From assembly GCA_947179485.1 (NCBI GenBank), contig OX359247.1, forward strand, positions 45,357,131 through 45,421,130: a stretch of DNA of 64,000 nucleotides, read 5' to 3'. A program made the position numbers and the translations under genes. The DNA is from Allacma fusca. Its lineage: Eukaryota; Arthropoda; Collembola; Symphypleona; Sminthuridae. How positions within the stretch are numbered: position 1 is the stretch's first letter; each line of letters begins with the position of its first letter. Of the stretch, positions 25,709-37,355 are shown in pieces. The notes below the pieces were generated by a model. That model saw only the letters and a program-made list of their open reading frames with translations, was not told the origin of the DNA and ran no database searches.

Positions 25709-26561
25709 CAGGGTTGAAAATTGGAAGAAGAATCGGAATCGAAAAAGAATCCGAAAATTTAAAGTATTAGAATCGGAATCGGAATTTAAAATATTGTAAA
25801 GTTAGGTATTGGAATTCTAATGAGAATTGGAAAGTAAGTATCGGTATTGGTATTAGAATTTAAAGATTTTCCAATGAATTCCGATTCCATTTCTGATATT
25901 GCATTCTACAGCCATAAAGAGCCCTTTACGACCTTTTATAGTACCTTCACCTTTTACACTTTACATTTCTACATGGTTTTTTGCGCAAACAGTTCTTTAT
26001 CGTAGTAATAAAAATGGAAAGAAAGGCGGAATCATTTGTTCATGATTACTAAGACTACAATAGGAATTTAGAAATACAATAAAAAATGAAAGACATGTTC
26101 CAACGTATTCTGTGGAACAACTATGAACAGCACAAGGGACAAATGTACTAATTGGCTCAATTGTTGGAATGATTCAGAATTTTCTGAAATTCACCAGCAA
26201 GTAACATATTATGAGCATTCCAGTAACTTAGGTTAATGTGGGAAGACTTTCATCTGGACTACGCTTACAATTAGTTTAAAACTATAACCTAGGGCGATCG
26301 GAGGTTCCGGAGGAATTCCTGCAAAACATGTTGTTTTTTCGAGTAAACAAACAGTTTAAATAACGTGGTCGAATGACTTAGAAATGACGAAAAAACCAAT
26401 AAATTAAGGGTTACAAGCATAGAATCGGAATCGGAAGTATTTAAAAGTATTTGTTATCGGAATTCAAAATTAAGTATTTGGATACATCGGAATCGGAATT
26501 AAATTTAAGCAGTTATTGTAATTGGAATCGGAATTTTTATTTTTCCGATATTTCATCCCTG
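25709..26561. mobile_element. hAT-like non-autonomous element, 853 bp
   Basis: The ends CAGGGTTGAAA and (complement) CAGGGATGAAA are inverted. The flanking interior is full of GGAATCGGAAT words. The right flank is GTAATTAC, which in copy 2 is the empty site. The left flank does not match because the DNA on that side has been inverted. No transposase ORF. Confidence 0.7.
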
Positions 26562-26866
26562 GTAATTACCCAGAAATTGTAACGAATTACACATATATGT
26601 ATTATAATTTGAGTATACAACGGTAACCTACTTTCAGAATTAATCGATGATTAACTTCGAAGAAATCACAAGCCGAAAGTTTGAAGTCATAACTTAATAT
26701 CCACTGTTTTAGATACAGGAGCTGTAAGTATTAAATTCAAGAAAAAATTGCATTTCTTGAAATTTAATTTGCAGGCAAAATAATTTCGAGCAAGACAGAT
26801 TTATATATTCAGTTACATAAATATAATTTGATGGAAGTTATTCTACAGAAAATAACAGTAAAGTTT

Positions 26867-27973
26867 TTAAACCTCAGTGTCCTCCAACCGAGAGCTGGTT
26901 CCATTGGTCATTAAGTTTCCCAGATGCAATCGCTTTTGATAAAACTGTTCAAAATTGAGCAGCCATTAAAAATCATATCGGAAGTTTAAAACTGACAAAA
27001 TATTTTAGCTTCTAGGTAAAGTAAAACAAATTACCGTCACTTGAATGTAATTTCCCAAACTAGCAATCAGTACAATGTAGAAGAAGCAGCAAATCGCAAC
27101 TAATATCACATCAAAGGTAATTTCGTAGGAAAAATTGGGTGTGAGAAAATGCGTTAAGGATCTTATGAACGTAAATACAGAATGAATGGTTACAGGCAAA
27201 CAGTAGCTGCCGGCGATGTGTTTATAAGTCTCCATAGCATTTTTAAGTTCTATAAACTCTTTTATCAAATCTTCTGGGGATTCAGCTTGTGCAATGAAAA
27301 GGTCATTTTCATTTTTCTCTGATTCTGAACTTTTAAAGTACGTACCAAAAGATTTCATGTAATTTTGATATACTGAAGATAACAAAACGCCAATCACGAT
27401 AATAAATGTGACAATGTAATTCATTGAAACTACGGATGATAGGTCTGAGAATATGAAAATGCATCTGTACAACACTGTCAAGACTCTATTTTCCTCATTA
27501 ATTATCCCTGTCAAATCATAGTAATAAATATATTTGGCGATTATCCACAAAAGTGGTGTCTGGCATACGGAGAGAGTAAAAAGAAGAAATAAGTACACAC
27601 GTTCCCTGTAGGAGATTACGAGTCCTTTTAGTCGAAATTTGAACAGCAAGGAGTGGACAAGATTCAAAATATCCTGGCTATAAATTATCGTTGAAATCCG
27701 AATGATCGTTTCCGTTAAGACAATACTGAAGAATATGGAGTAGAAGGTCACCATCTCGGAAATAGTCGTAATTCCTCCAATTTTCGTGGTTGGTGAGGCA
27801 GCAAAAAGGAAATGAATAGATATTGCTACAGCCTGAGCAGCCAAAAAAATCTGCAAAAGTTTCCCAAAGTTAAATGGAAATTTTGTCCCCCAGATTTTGC
27901 ATGAAATAGACTTTGTTGGGTAACAAAGAGAAAACTGGCCTAAAATTCTTAAATATTTCACAAGCTGGTCCAT
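26867..27973 (-). CDS. Chemoreceptor-like 7TM protein, duplicate 1, 2 exons, 338 aa
   Basis: Main exon 27973-27035 (313 codons) ends at an ACG|GTAATT donor. The short last exon 26944-26867 begins after AACAG and adds 25 residues. The paralogue at 37614-38720 has identical exon lengths, donor, acceptor and stop position, which supports both the model and the MDQLVKY start; an in-frame ATG 20 codons upstream (28033) is not shared. There are about six or seven hydrophobic helices. The segment LKNAMETYKHIAGSYCL relates it to the receptor at 19543-20673. It lacks the TYhhhhhQF gustatory signature, so 'divergent gustatory-like receptor' is inference. The ORF is intact. Confidence 0.7.
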
Positions 27974-28703
27974 TTTATTTGCGGAAGCTTGACAAAATTG
28001 AATATTATTTTGGTCTATTTTTGAATGGTACAAATGCGCTTGCGAATCTCACCAAATAGTTCAAACTAATAACAAGTGATCCAAGGCTTAAATATTTATT
28101 TCCACATCTAGTTAGTAATGTCATCTCAAATAAAGTTATCTAGTCTGTATTAAACATGCCGCCTTATTTCATTATCATTTCTAGATGTAGCTGTATTTGT
28201 TTTCCAGGAGTGTCCAGTTACAGACCAATTATTCGTTATCACACACATGGAACGTATTGGAGTTATATACAGGGAAAACCTTAACCGTCTGTTAATATAA
28301 TTGACTCTCATTGTGTTGCCGAGGAAATTGTGAAATATTTATTGTTTATTGGAACTGTTCATTGAAACATTGCTATTTATATTTAATACTCATTGATTGC
28401 CAAATTTATGGCTAGTACATACAGGAACGAAATTACAAAATTCGAGGGAACACTTTGAGACAAGAAGCAGTATAGACTAAAATTGTATGGACTGGAACTT
28501 GATTTTGGCTTTCTTTACATAAAAAGCTTACCAAAATAGTTAAAGCATTGAAATCATATATCTAATTCATTAAGATATATTGAGGATAAAATAAAAGACA
28601 GATTCTATCCCAAGTCCCAAGAACACATTAAAAAGCTCATTGAATGTTGACACTAAAACGATGCCGAATATGTGTTGAGTTAATTTCTGTTTATCATTAG
28701 ACT

Positions 28704-29059
28704 ATAGAGCAAAGGTGTCGACCTATCCTATTTATAGGTCTATATGTAGGATAAAAATAGGCAGGATGCAAAATCCAAGTAATTATAGGTAGTAAAATAG
28801 GGTGCAGTAATTACCGCTAAAATTAATCCTATATTATATGTAGGAACTGCAAGAATTCACTTTTTATTTAGGAACAAGGTAGGCAGTTTGTGAAGGTAAA
28901 AATAGGCATATTTGTAAGTCGGGTATGTTAATTAAACTAAATTAGAACGCTTAAGAGTCACCCTCTAACAGTACAAAACCGAACTAAAGCAAGCATTATT
29001 ATGCGCGCAAACGATTGCAATTCGTTTAGCTCCTCATATTTTATAGTATGGGTTTACAT
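28704..29059. other. Non-coding, TAGG-rich array
   Basis: Dense in TATAGG/CCTATA words (about 28715-28930). It resembles the word-arrays seen inside elements elsewhere in the window, but I found no inverted ends or target duplication. No gene. Confidence 0.4.
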
Positions 29060-29454
29060 TAATGTTAGTCAAACGGGACTCAGCTCTTTGGGACTGAGCG
29101 AAAACATAGGGAGTGGAGTGGGATTGGAGTGAGAGTGGGACTGATATGTATGAAAACGGTTGGGACTGAGACTGAGTGGGACTGACGGATTGAACTGATA
29201 TAAGTGCATGGACTGAGCGGGACTGATGCGCGTACAATATTAGGCAATTTTTAAATTTTCGCGCCATATATTAATGCCCAAGGATGAAAATTAGCGCCAT
29301 TTTGTATCCTTGGGGACTGAGTGGGAGTTTGACCAAAGAGTTTCATTGGGACTGAGACTGAGTTGGACTTACACTGTAGATAGCATAGGAGTGAGTGGAG
29401 TGAGTGTATCACAGCGCTTCTGGGACTGACGAACTGGGAGTTTGACTAACATTA
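29060..29454. mobile_element. 395-bp hAT-type MITE
   Basis: The ends TAATGTTAGTCAAAC and GTTTGACTAACATTA are perfectly inverted and flanked by GTTTACAT at 29052-29059 and 29455-29462. The interior is an array of GGGACTGAGTGGG-like words with both orientations represented. No coding capacity. Confidence 0.9.
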
Positions 29455-29462
29455 GTTTACAT

Positions 29463-30139
29463 TCATGTTACATTGCAATTGCAACCTTCCGTGTTGCGTG
29501 CAATAAGTGACGCTGAATAAGCTATGAACAAATTTGACAAGCAAATATTTTATGTAACCTTAAAATAAATCTCATCTGTCGCCACTCTATGCATGTATGT
29601 ATGTATATTTATTGTGTTTGCGAGTAGGCTCATACTCAAAAGATTAACAAATAGTATGGGAGTATAATTATACCCTACTGCTACATATAATTTGATATTT
29701 TGTTTCGATTTTTATACAAAGGTTGTACAAACTATAAAAATCATCGTCACGCGATAATTTGAGGCTTCGCGTAGGGTGGCGTCAGCTACCACCGTAGGAG
29801 GGTTCCGCAGTAGGATGAATTGTGAGTTTTTTTCGAAAGTTCTGAATGTTTTTCAAAAAACTACCGGATTTCAACCACATAAGCAATAGTCATTACGATT
29901 TACATAAGCAATATTCGCAAAACATTTCATTGAAATCGATTCAGTAGTTTTAGAGATAACTGTCATTTGACTTGAAGTCCAAACTTTTAAGAGTGTTGTT
30001 TCTCAAAACTATCCTGCCGATTTTAACCAAATACGATTTCAGGCTTACTTTTAACGCAAGTAATGTCCGTCAACAATTTCATTGAAATTGGCCTAGTCGT
30101 TTTTGAGATATCGTGCGGAAGGACACACGGACGAGGCTA
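29463..30139. other. Non-coding repeat-like region
   Basis: No gene seen. 29820-30120 contains two related blocks, each with a TTTCATTGAAAT...AGT(A)GTTTTTGAGATA pattern, ending in an ACACGGACGAGG segment just before the CACTA-like element. This looks like a piece of an interspersed repeat into which the element inserted. Confidence 0.4.
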
Positions 30140-30661
30140 CCCAGCCAGCATACGGATATCGTACTGTGCTCTTTGCGATTCCTATTCTGCGAAGCGCTGA
30201 TATCAGTCTGAAGTCATTAATTGTTCAGTTTTTGCTAACATTGATGTCCGAATGAGTTGCTAATGTCCGCCTTTTCGATTCGCATGCTATTCGGAATGAT
30301 ATCTCAAATTCATCAGATTGCGAAAGCAAACCGAACTACTGCTGAAATGTGCCATCTACTGGAGTATGCTTTAAAAATACGGTAGTAGTATTCAGTGGTA
30401 GGCAATAAATAAATGACGATAGAATTTTTAATGTGTATACTATGAGGATAAATTTTATTATCAAAACATATACACTTAATGAATACAGAATTCATAGCCT
30501 TTCAAAAAATACATGTGCATATCACCGTCTTGCAACAGCTAAGTAATAACCGATGAGGGCCTTCACTCCAAAGGTTGTCCCTGCATTGGATAGGAATTGA
30601 TTAGATACACATAATTACTAGTGCTGATGAGTTAAGGTGATTAAAATTAAATTTGCTATTC

Positions 30662-32417
30662 TTAAGGTTTGCATACCATGGTTTTAGTAGCCGACCTTTG
30701 ACGAGCCTTAATTCTGTCCATAGAATGCTGAAGCCAGGACATTATCGAATTTTTTATTTCTGCCTCCGACAATCTCGACGTTGCATGTACTGATCGCACA
30801 CAATCTAAACGTGAATTTTATATATTACATTGGAACGAATCAATATATGAATTGCTAATAAGGAAACCATTTAATCTAGTCATTTTACATTCATTAACAG
30901 TCTAAAAATGATAGCATTTTATTAAATTATTAATTTAATGCGGCAAAATAATCTGACCGATAATTAACTCATAGACTTCGAGCTTGGCGAAAGACGCTTT
31001 CGTTGCGGTTCCATATAAGGTAAACTTGTTGCAAACATCATCTGAAACCAGCTTTCTGAAAATATTGTTAATGACTTCCGTTGAGTCTTTACCCCCCACT
31101 CTTGAGAGATCCTGAATCTGCGAAAACAAGAAAACGTGACCTCCAAAATAATACAGAACCATAAAACGCGTAATTATCTATAACCATTACTAGTTACCGC
31201 ATTTCCCCTGACGGAAGCATCTAACCGAAGCTTTTCATCAAATTCTAAAAATTTCGACAACTCTTGAAACGGAAATCCGAAGTTAACTCTGGGCTTCATT
31301 AGAGACCCTGCGTCTGTACTTTCTTTTAAACGAAGTGCTTCTAAAGCAGCAAACATTGTGTCCTGGTGGAGCCGGAGCGATGCAAAGTTCCTCGCGCACA
31401 TGGCCTTCAGTTCTGAAATCAAATTTGGGGTCAAGTCAAAAATGCTCAAAAGTTTCAAAAAACTGCGTTCCAGTTACTTTACCCCTGATTTCTTGAAAAA
31501 TATTCTGTTCGCTGTCAAATTGGAATGAGCTCTGATTTCGAATAGAACTCTCGAAAGTAACATCTGGTTGTGCCCCACTCGTGGATGCCGTTGCAACAGG
31601 ATACGATGTCAAAGGGGGAATTGGAACTGATTTTGAATGACTCTGAGTAGTAACTTTTGGTACATGGGGTGCATGAGGCAAAACCGGTCCAAGCAAGAAT
31701 TTAGTAGGAACCGATGTTGGTGAATCGTCATCACTCTCCAATATAGAACTCTGAGGAGTTTTAACAGACAATTGGGAAGAAACATTGAAACTGGATCCAG
31801 CTATGTCGTAATCCGAATAGTCTAGAAAATGCGGTATTTGTCCAACAGCCTCTTCATAAGTATCTACAAAAAAGCAACATTGACACTATATCATTAAAGA
31901 ATATGAAGTAATCTGGCCGCAATTTTGAGTACAAATAACTGCCTGTATGTGATTTCAAAACAAATATTTGTACCTATTAAACATTAAAAGCAAGAAGCTC
32001 GTCATAAATCTGAGGGAAGCGAAAAATGTAGAAACTTTTAGGTATGTAAGTACATAAACTTAGTACAGTGTGAATTGAGTGAAAAAATTTGACTTATAAT
32101 TCCAAATGCTCGCAGACAAGTTTGCTTGGACGTACATAAATCGATGAGTCATAACTCAATTGAAACTGGGTGACTATACTTAAAATTAACTTGAAAATAT
32201 ACTTACCGAATTCGAAGTAAACTTGTATAGCAAACCTTTTCCATATTTTCTTGTTCGGTTGATTTTGACTCTTTGCAGCTGCGTATATTTCTTCTAAACT
32301 TGATGACTTCGGCCAGTACGAATATTTTTTGCCCTCTTCTTCGACCATCCATGTTCTGGGAATCACTTCAACCTCTTTAGTTTTCAAAAATAATGACATC
32401 AGGAATGGTTTTGTCAT
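30662..32417 (-). CDS. DUF4806 protein of the CACTA-like transposon, 5 exons, 369 aa
   Basis: Exons 32417-32207, 31863-31483, 31412-31198, 31117-30958 and 30804-30662 join in frame (1110 nt) with GT-AG introns. The N-terminal part (EVIPRTWMVEEEG...YSYWP) and the C-terminal part (FPFQELSKFLEFDEKL; VGGKDSTEVINNIFRKL; YGTATKASFAKLEVYELI; WLQHSMDRIK) fit the DUF4806 proteins common in arthropod genomes. The middle is Ser/Pro-rich and probably disordered. Its start codon overlaps the transposase stop codon (ATGA). A strong acceptor (pyrimidine-rich, CAG) seven bases before the ATG suggests a spliced messenger. The molecular role is not established; as a transposon-encoded partner it may bind DNA ends or assist the transposase. 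Confidence 0.8.
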
Positions 32418-34384
32418 GTTGACCCTGTATGAAGAAGAGGCAAAATTACCACTGAATTATTCTGCGTCGGTACAGCCACACATTTTTGAAAAACATCAGT
32501 CAGTTTCCAAGTTTTAATATCGCTCAACATTTTCACTGCGAAGATTCCAACAACGCTTGACTCGCAAGGTGAAGTATAAAAACTTGCTGAATGTAGATAT
32601 TTTTTTCCGATTATTATTAATTCATCCTCCAAATTTTTTGATATCGTGAGTACGCGGACAAAAGTTCCATCATGCAACAAGCATGTATTTTCGCCTGTTT
32701 GACATTTTATTTCAAAGTTTTTGTAAACAACATTTTTGTATTGCTGCAATGGAACTTCACTGCTTTCCAAACCAAGCCACTTTGTTTGAACTGGAATCGT
32801 CTTGCAAATATCGTGTTTCAAATTATTCTCCGATATTCTTCGGTGAACTTGTTGTAGCAAACAATTCGGTTTTTTCAATAACTTTTTTATGATTCCCAGC
32901 TTATTTTCAAATCTGAAAGCCGAAAATTTATCCAAAATTCCGAAAGTTTCAGCATCATCGCAAATATGTACCAAGTTGTGGACATTGTAGGTCACATTTG
33001 CTTCGCCATATAAAACGGAGAATTTCTCGACAAAGTATTTTAGTAAAGACCGGGAGTACGGTAAATGGTGGTTGATTTTGGTGGGGCAACACAGGATTGA
33101 CACAGCAACGTGTAAACACAAAAAGTGTTCATAAAAATCTTTTTTTACTACATTTTTTAAAGCAATGGGTCCTGTATAAAGTAAAAAAGTTCTGAATTCT
33201 GTAGCCTTCCAGTGATCGATTTCTTTAAGTCCTCTTGGCTTCCGAGCAAAATCGTTACCAAAATAAACGGCTAATTCTTCCAATCTTGTCGAAATTTGAT
33301 CTTGCTGATTGAAACTCATTTTAAAGTGTGATATGGAACCACGCAGCCACAAATGCAAAAGTTTTCGAACAACTCCTAAGCATATTAAGTGCATGTAGTC
33401 TAAAGGTATACACTTAATTATGTCAATAGGAAGATTTTCAACTACAGACGTTCCTATATGGTGAAGCGGGTCGTCCCGGGAGCGAAATAAAGCATCCGTT
33501 CTTCTCGCAGCAGTAACTCCTGGCAAAACAACTTTTCTCCTCCAAATCCCATGTTCGTAACATTTGCTGCAACTGCGATACCCAGTATGACTTTTCGTTT
33601 GTGCAATGAAAGATCTCGCAGGAGCGTCGCATATGAATGCTTCAAATTCAACACAAATGGTTGTGTCATTGAAGATTAATCCTGTCTCCAGGACCACTTT
33701 CAGTTCCTCAACCAGCATTTTTAAATAAACGTTGACATTTTCTGGCTTTGATTTACCTTCGTAAATTCCGACGGTTTCAACTGGAGAATCCAATGAACTT
33801 AAGTAAATTAAAATAGGCCAGAACTGTTCTTTGGAACTTTTATGAATTGGGAGTCCATCTATGCCGATTTGAATTCGAATTTTCTCCGGAATTTTTAGAA
33901 GATGTTTCAGGGAATTCCTTATTGCGTTTTCAAGGCCAAAGTGCACATACTTCCCTGGTGAGACCTCATATATTTCTGTTGACTTGGGTGTTTTTAACAA
34001 CGTTCTTGAATCCTTGGGTAAATGACTGAAACATTCGTGACGTGATAAAATATGCAACAAGTCGGAAAGCGCTGACTGAGTGACATGGTGAAGAAGCGCC
34101 CATTGTATCAACCGATCTTTTAAGTCAGCACTGTCTTCAACATCATTGTCACAATTTGTGCTTGGTGTATCCTCTTCCAATACTTCATAGTTAAATTCAT
34201 CAGGGAAGTTTTCAATTGTTTCGAAGTTATCTGGATTGATTTCGATGTTATTACTATGATTCGGGTCGGTGGTTGGAGGCGGTGATTTAACTATTACAGC
34301 TTGAGCACTTATTAAATCCAAGTCGGCATTTGCTTTTATTAATCGCCTAGTATGTCGTTTACTATAATGCTTCGCTTTATGCAT
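32414..34384 (-). CDS. tnp2-type (CACTA-like) transposase, 656 aa
   Basis: A single long ORF. It has an N-terminal basic patch (KRHTRRLIK), an acidic linker, then a core with GIDGLPIHK (about residue 176), CDAPAR (about 253, followed by a CxxC-type SCSKC) and DYMHLICLGVVRKLL (about 331). These are the conserved blocks I associate with the Transposase_21/tnp2 family of CACTA elements; the acidic residues in them are probably catalytic. Presumed function: nuclear cut-and-paste enzyme acting on the element's inverted repeats. The frame is uninterrupted. It stops at TGA overlapping the ATG of the DUF4806 gene. Confidence 0.8.
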   Translation of the reverse strand: MHKAKHYSKRHTRRLIKANADLDLISAQAVIVKSPPPTTDPNHSNNIEINPDNFETIENFPDEFNYEVLEEDTPSTNCDNDVEDSADLKDRLIQWALLHHVTQSALSDLLHILSRHECFSHLPKDSRTLLKTPKSTEIYEVSPGKYVHFGLENAIRNSLKHLLKIPEKIRIQIGIDGLPIHKSSKEQFWPILIYLSSLDSPVETVGIYEGKSKPENVNVYLKMLVEELKVVLETGLIFNDTTICVEFEAFICDAPARSFIAQTKSHTGYRSCSKCYEHGIWRRKVVLPGVTAARRTDALFRSRDDPLHHIGTSVVENLPIDIIKCIPLDYMHLICLGVVRKLLHLWLRGSISHFKMSFNQQDQISTRLEELAVYFGNDFARKPRGLKEIDHWKATEFRTFLLYTGPIALKNVVKKDFYEHFLCLHVAVSILCCPTKINHHLPYSRSLLKYFVEKFSVLYGEANVTYNVHNLVHICDDAETFGILDKFSAFRFENKLGIIKKLLKKPNCLLQQVHRRISENNLKHDICKTIPVQTKWLGLESSEVPLQQYKNVVYKNFEIKCQTGENTCLLHDGTFVRVLTISKNLEDELIIIGKKYLHSASFYTSPCESSVVGIFAVKMLSDIKTWKLTDVFQKCVAVPTQNNSVVILPLLHTGST

Positions 34385-34393
34385 TTTTAAATC

Positions 34394-34454
34394 ACTGATT
34401 TAACATGTTTATTTATTATTTTACTACATATGAAATATTTTACAATTACCTACC
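34394..34454 (-). promoter_or_regulatory. Predicted 5'-UTR intron with a shared splice donor
   Basis: On the minus strand, AAAAG|GTAGGT gives a strong donor (last exon base 34454). The nearest acceptor is TTAAATCAG, with the next exon starting at 34394, ten bases before the transposase ATG. The same donor could instead join the acceptor before the DUF4806 ATG (exon start 32424), skipping the transposase ORF. This is prediction from splice signals only. Confidence 0.45.
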
Positions 34455-34848
34455 TTTTAAATGACGAATAGAAAAATTTGTAGTGCAATTATTTGATCTC
34501 ACTTGGAGGGAGCTGAATAAAGCACACTTTCAATCACCATAAGATGGAACGAAAAGCAATGCAGTGCCGTTAAAATGTAACTGACGCCATGTTAAGCGGC
34601 ACATGCGCCACATGTGGAAATTATGATGAATCTGCGAACGGTTTCACTAATACTTCTTTCAATACATTTATACCGAGCTATCTAAGATATGCTTCATTTT
34701 ACTGAAGCGCTTTAGAGCTCATTCGCAAGTTCTTAACTAAAACGAATTCGTCAGGAAATCGTTTTGATATCATATTTAATGCATTCGTAATTTCCACTAA
34801 ATTCGAAACATTACTGATATCAGAAAGAATCCGTGTGCTGGCTGGGTA

Positions 34849-35574
34849 TTTTACTAGGGGGCTGAAACCACCCTAAAAAATCGGAATTGCTTCACATAAT
34901 ATGTTTAGGTATGATTGTACGTTGTTTTCGTCCTCTTTAAAAATATTTTATTTGGAATTAAGCAGATTTTGTGGTAAGATCCTTCCCAGGAAATCTTATT
35001 CTGGCAGGGAAAACCTTAAAGGGCCTTTTCTTCGAACATGGATTCGTTGACCTTTTCGGCAGGAATTTTAAAATTTGTTGACGTTTTTCAGGGAAGTTTT
35101 GATGGAAAGCGGGTTGTTTCAGATTTACTGACCTTATAAGGCAAGGATTTGACTTCTGCAATGGAAATTAATTTTGGCAAGAGGGATTTTGAAAATTATT
35201 TACCTTTTTTCTGCAAATATTTTTGTAATCATTGAGGACTTCCCTGCGAGGAATAAACGATTCAGCAGTACAATTCAAAAATGATCTTCCAGAGAGATTT
35301 GCAAAAATCCGACCCCTAGTTATTTGACTTATAGTGTTCTGTAATAATTATAAATATTAAATACTTCCATAATTGCCCAGGATAATTACAGAGTAAATAA
35401 TTAGGTTGTGTCTAAATCCATTCAAAATGTAAATCTATTGCATTTCTGGGATCAGTGAATACTTGTACACTCAGAAAAATTTTGGCTCCACACTTTGATA
35501 GTGTTGTACTTGGTCATGCAAATGGTAGAACAGATGTTGAAACACTCAACAATAAAACAAAAATAATAAAATAT
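34849..35574. other. Intergenic, nothing recognised
   Basis: About 730 bases of AT-rich DNA between the CACTA-like element and the second segmental copy. I see no ORF, inverted ends or RNA gene that I can support. Confidence 0.5.
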
Positions 35575-37200
35575 ATAATGTTTATTATTACTGTATAATA
35601 TTTTGTCTTTGCAGTATTTCGTTAACCAATGTACTTTCGCTGGATTTCGTAAATAACGAGAATTTCTAGAAAATAGGCGATGAGATGGTGTACAATAATT
35701 AGTATAAACAAGTATATTTAAAAATACAATAAAAAGTTTATAAAACTTTCCTTTTACTTACAATAGCTCATGTATGGAGGGATGGTGAAACTATTCGCAA
35801 TACCTCTATATTTTAGCAAATCTTTCCCCAGATTTTTCAAAATTTATTGCATTCCGTAAGCCTAAAACCTTCGGTACAGAGGTCAAGGAAGTGGAGCAAA
35901 GTTTGAATTTTTTAGGATATAAAGGCATTAAATTTTTTGCTCCGTAATTTTTTAAACTATATTTTCTGACCTCTGCTGAAGGTTTGATTGGCTTTTATGA
36001 ACTACTATTTGTTTTACTACTACTCTGTATGAACTTTGAAACGTTCCTGTGTTGAGAACTGCGGGTATGACACTTAAGTTCATCCGTAAGAACAACTTGC
36101 AGAAAACGATAAATTTCTGATATTGCAATTTTTTCATGCCCATTTTGCAAAATTTTTAACACCAAACAAATCGAAATTCCATAACTATATGTAGATATAT
36201 ACCATTTCAATTTACTCCAATTCAAATTTATACCATTCCAATTCCATTTCAGGTTTATAAAATTGCTCTAAAGGTGGTTATTTGCAGACACTCAGGAATA
36301 AGGGGGACATTGTCCCTCCCAAAAAGTCAAGGAGGGGGCTATACAACTGTCCCCCACATTTCAAGATTCAAATTAGCCTTTTCCTGACTTTTTACTGTCA
36401 TAACTGCAATAATGCTTCAAATTTTAAAAAAATCATTTTTCATGCCCATTTTACGAAGTTTTGACCATAGCAAACAAGTATAAATTTCATAAATATACAT
36501 ATGTATAACATTTCAAATTATTCCAATTCAAATGTTTACCAATTCCATTTATTCCAATTCAAATATGTATACCGTTTCAATTACATCTCAGTTTTATAGA
36601 ATTTATTATAGATTTGCACTTAAGTTGTTTAGTTGGTAATATGAAAAATTACTCTATTTCGTAGAATTAGAATTAATCATCAATTTCAACCAGGTAAAAT
36701 TCAGCCAGAAACACCGGTCAAAATTTGTATTATTATACAGTGATACATTATTTAAACCCCTCGACAAAAGTTTCAGATGTCTTACAATTATGGTAGTAAT
36801 CGTGGTAAATTATATACATAGCTTGATCGTACTTGTAAAATACAGGTTTATTTAATTAATTTTAAATCAGGATTCCTTTCCTCATTGGAACGTCACGGCT
36901 GTGAATTTTTTTCCGAAATTTGAAGTTGGGACAGAAAGATTAAATAAGTTACAACTATCGCTGCCACCTGGAAATACATATACACAATACACGCATGGTT
37001 ATTTCATTTATATGCAAGTTTAAAGCTGAGTACTTGAAATAATTACATGCATATGTAGTTTACTAGCATAAAAGCAAAATAGATTTACACACCCAAATGA
37101 TAGTTTCAAGAAATGTTCTAACAATACAATGATTGTTTTCTTGACATAATTACATATAATATCAGTGAGAAACATTCGCAGTTTTCACAACATTGTAAGT

Positions 37201-37355
37201 AATTACACAGAAATCATAACGAATTACACAGAAATCATAACGAATTACACAGAAATCATAACGAATTACACAGAAATTGTAACGAATTACACAGAAATTG
37301 TAACGAATTACCCAGAAATTGTAACGAATTACACAGAAATTGTAACGAATTACAC
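37201..37355. repeat. Minisatellite, 21-bp unit, about 7 copies
   Basis: Unit ACACAGAAATCATAACGAATT and a variant with ATTGTA in place of ATCATA: three copies of the first type, then four of the second. The equivalent place in copy 1 (about 26565-26590) has a single unit. The open frames across it in both directions are a by-product of the repeat. Confidence 0.9.

Larger units (their letters stand above)
23565..28703. repeat. Segmental duplication, copy 1
   Basis: This segment and 35575-39161 are direct copies, aligned from TATTTCGTTAA at the left to a final ATTTCTG...TTATCATTA at the right. Each carries one receptor gene on the minus strand plus matching upstream and downstream DNA. Copy 1 is longer because it has a complete element at 24239-25139, a hAT element at 25709-26561, and about 300 bases near the right end that are missing from copy 2. 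Confidence 0.8.
30140..34846 (-). mobile_element. CACTA-like (tnp2) DNA transposon, about 4.7 kb
   Basis: Terminal inverted repeats: CCCAGCCAGCATACGGAT at the left, and the complement CCCAGCCAGCACACGGAT at the right, with TA on both sides (30138-30139 and 34847-34848). It contains two minus-strand genes, a tnp2-type transposase and a DUF4806 protein, both apparently intact. It therefore looks autonomous or recently so. The 2-bp duplication and family name are my reading; a longer duplication was not found. Confidence 0.75.

Noticed and set aside
37201-37355. CRISPR-like regular repeat
   Set aside because: The units are directly adjacent with no spacers, in a eukaryotic genome; it is a minisatellite.
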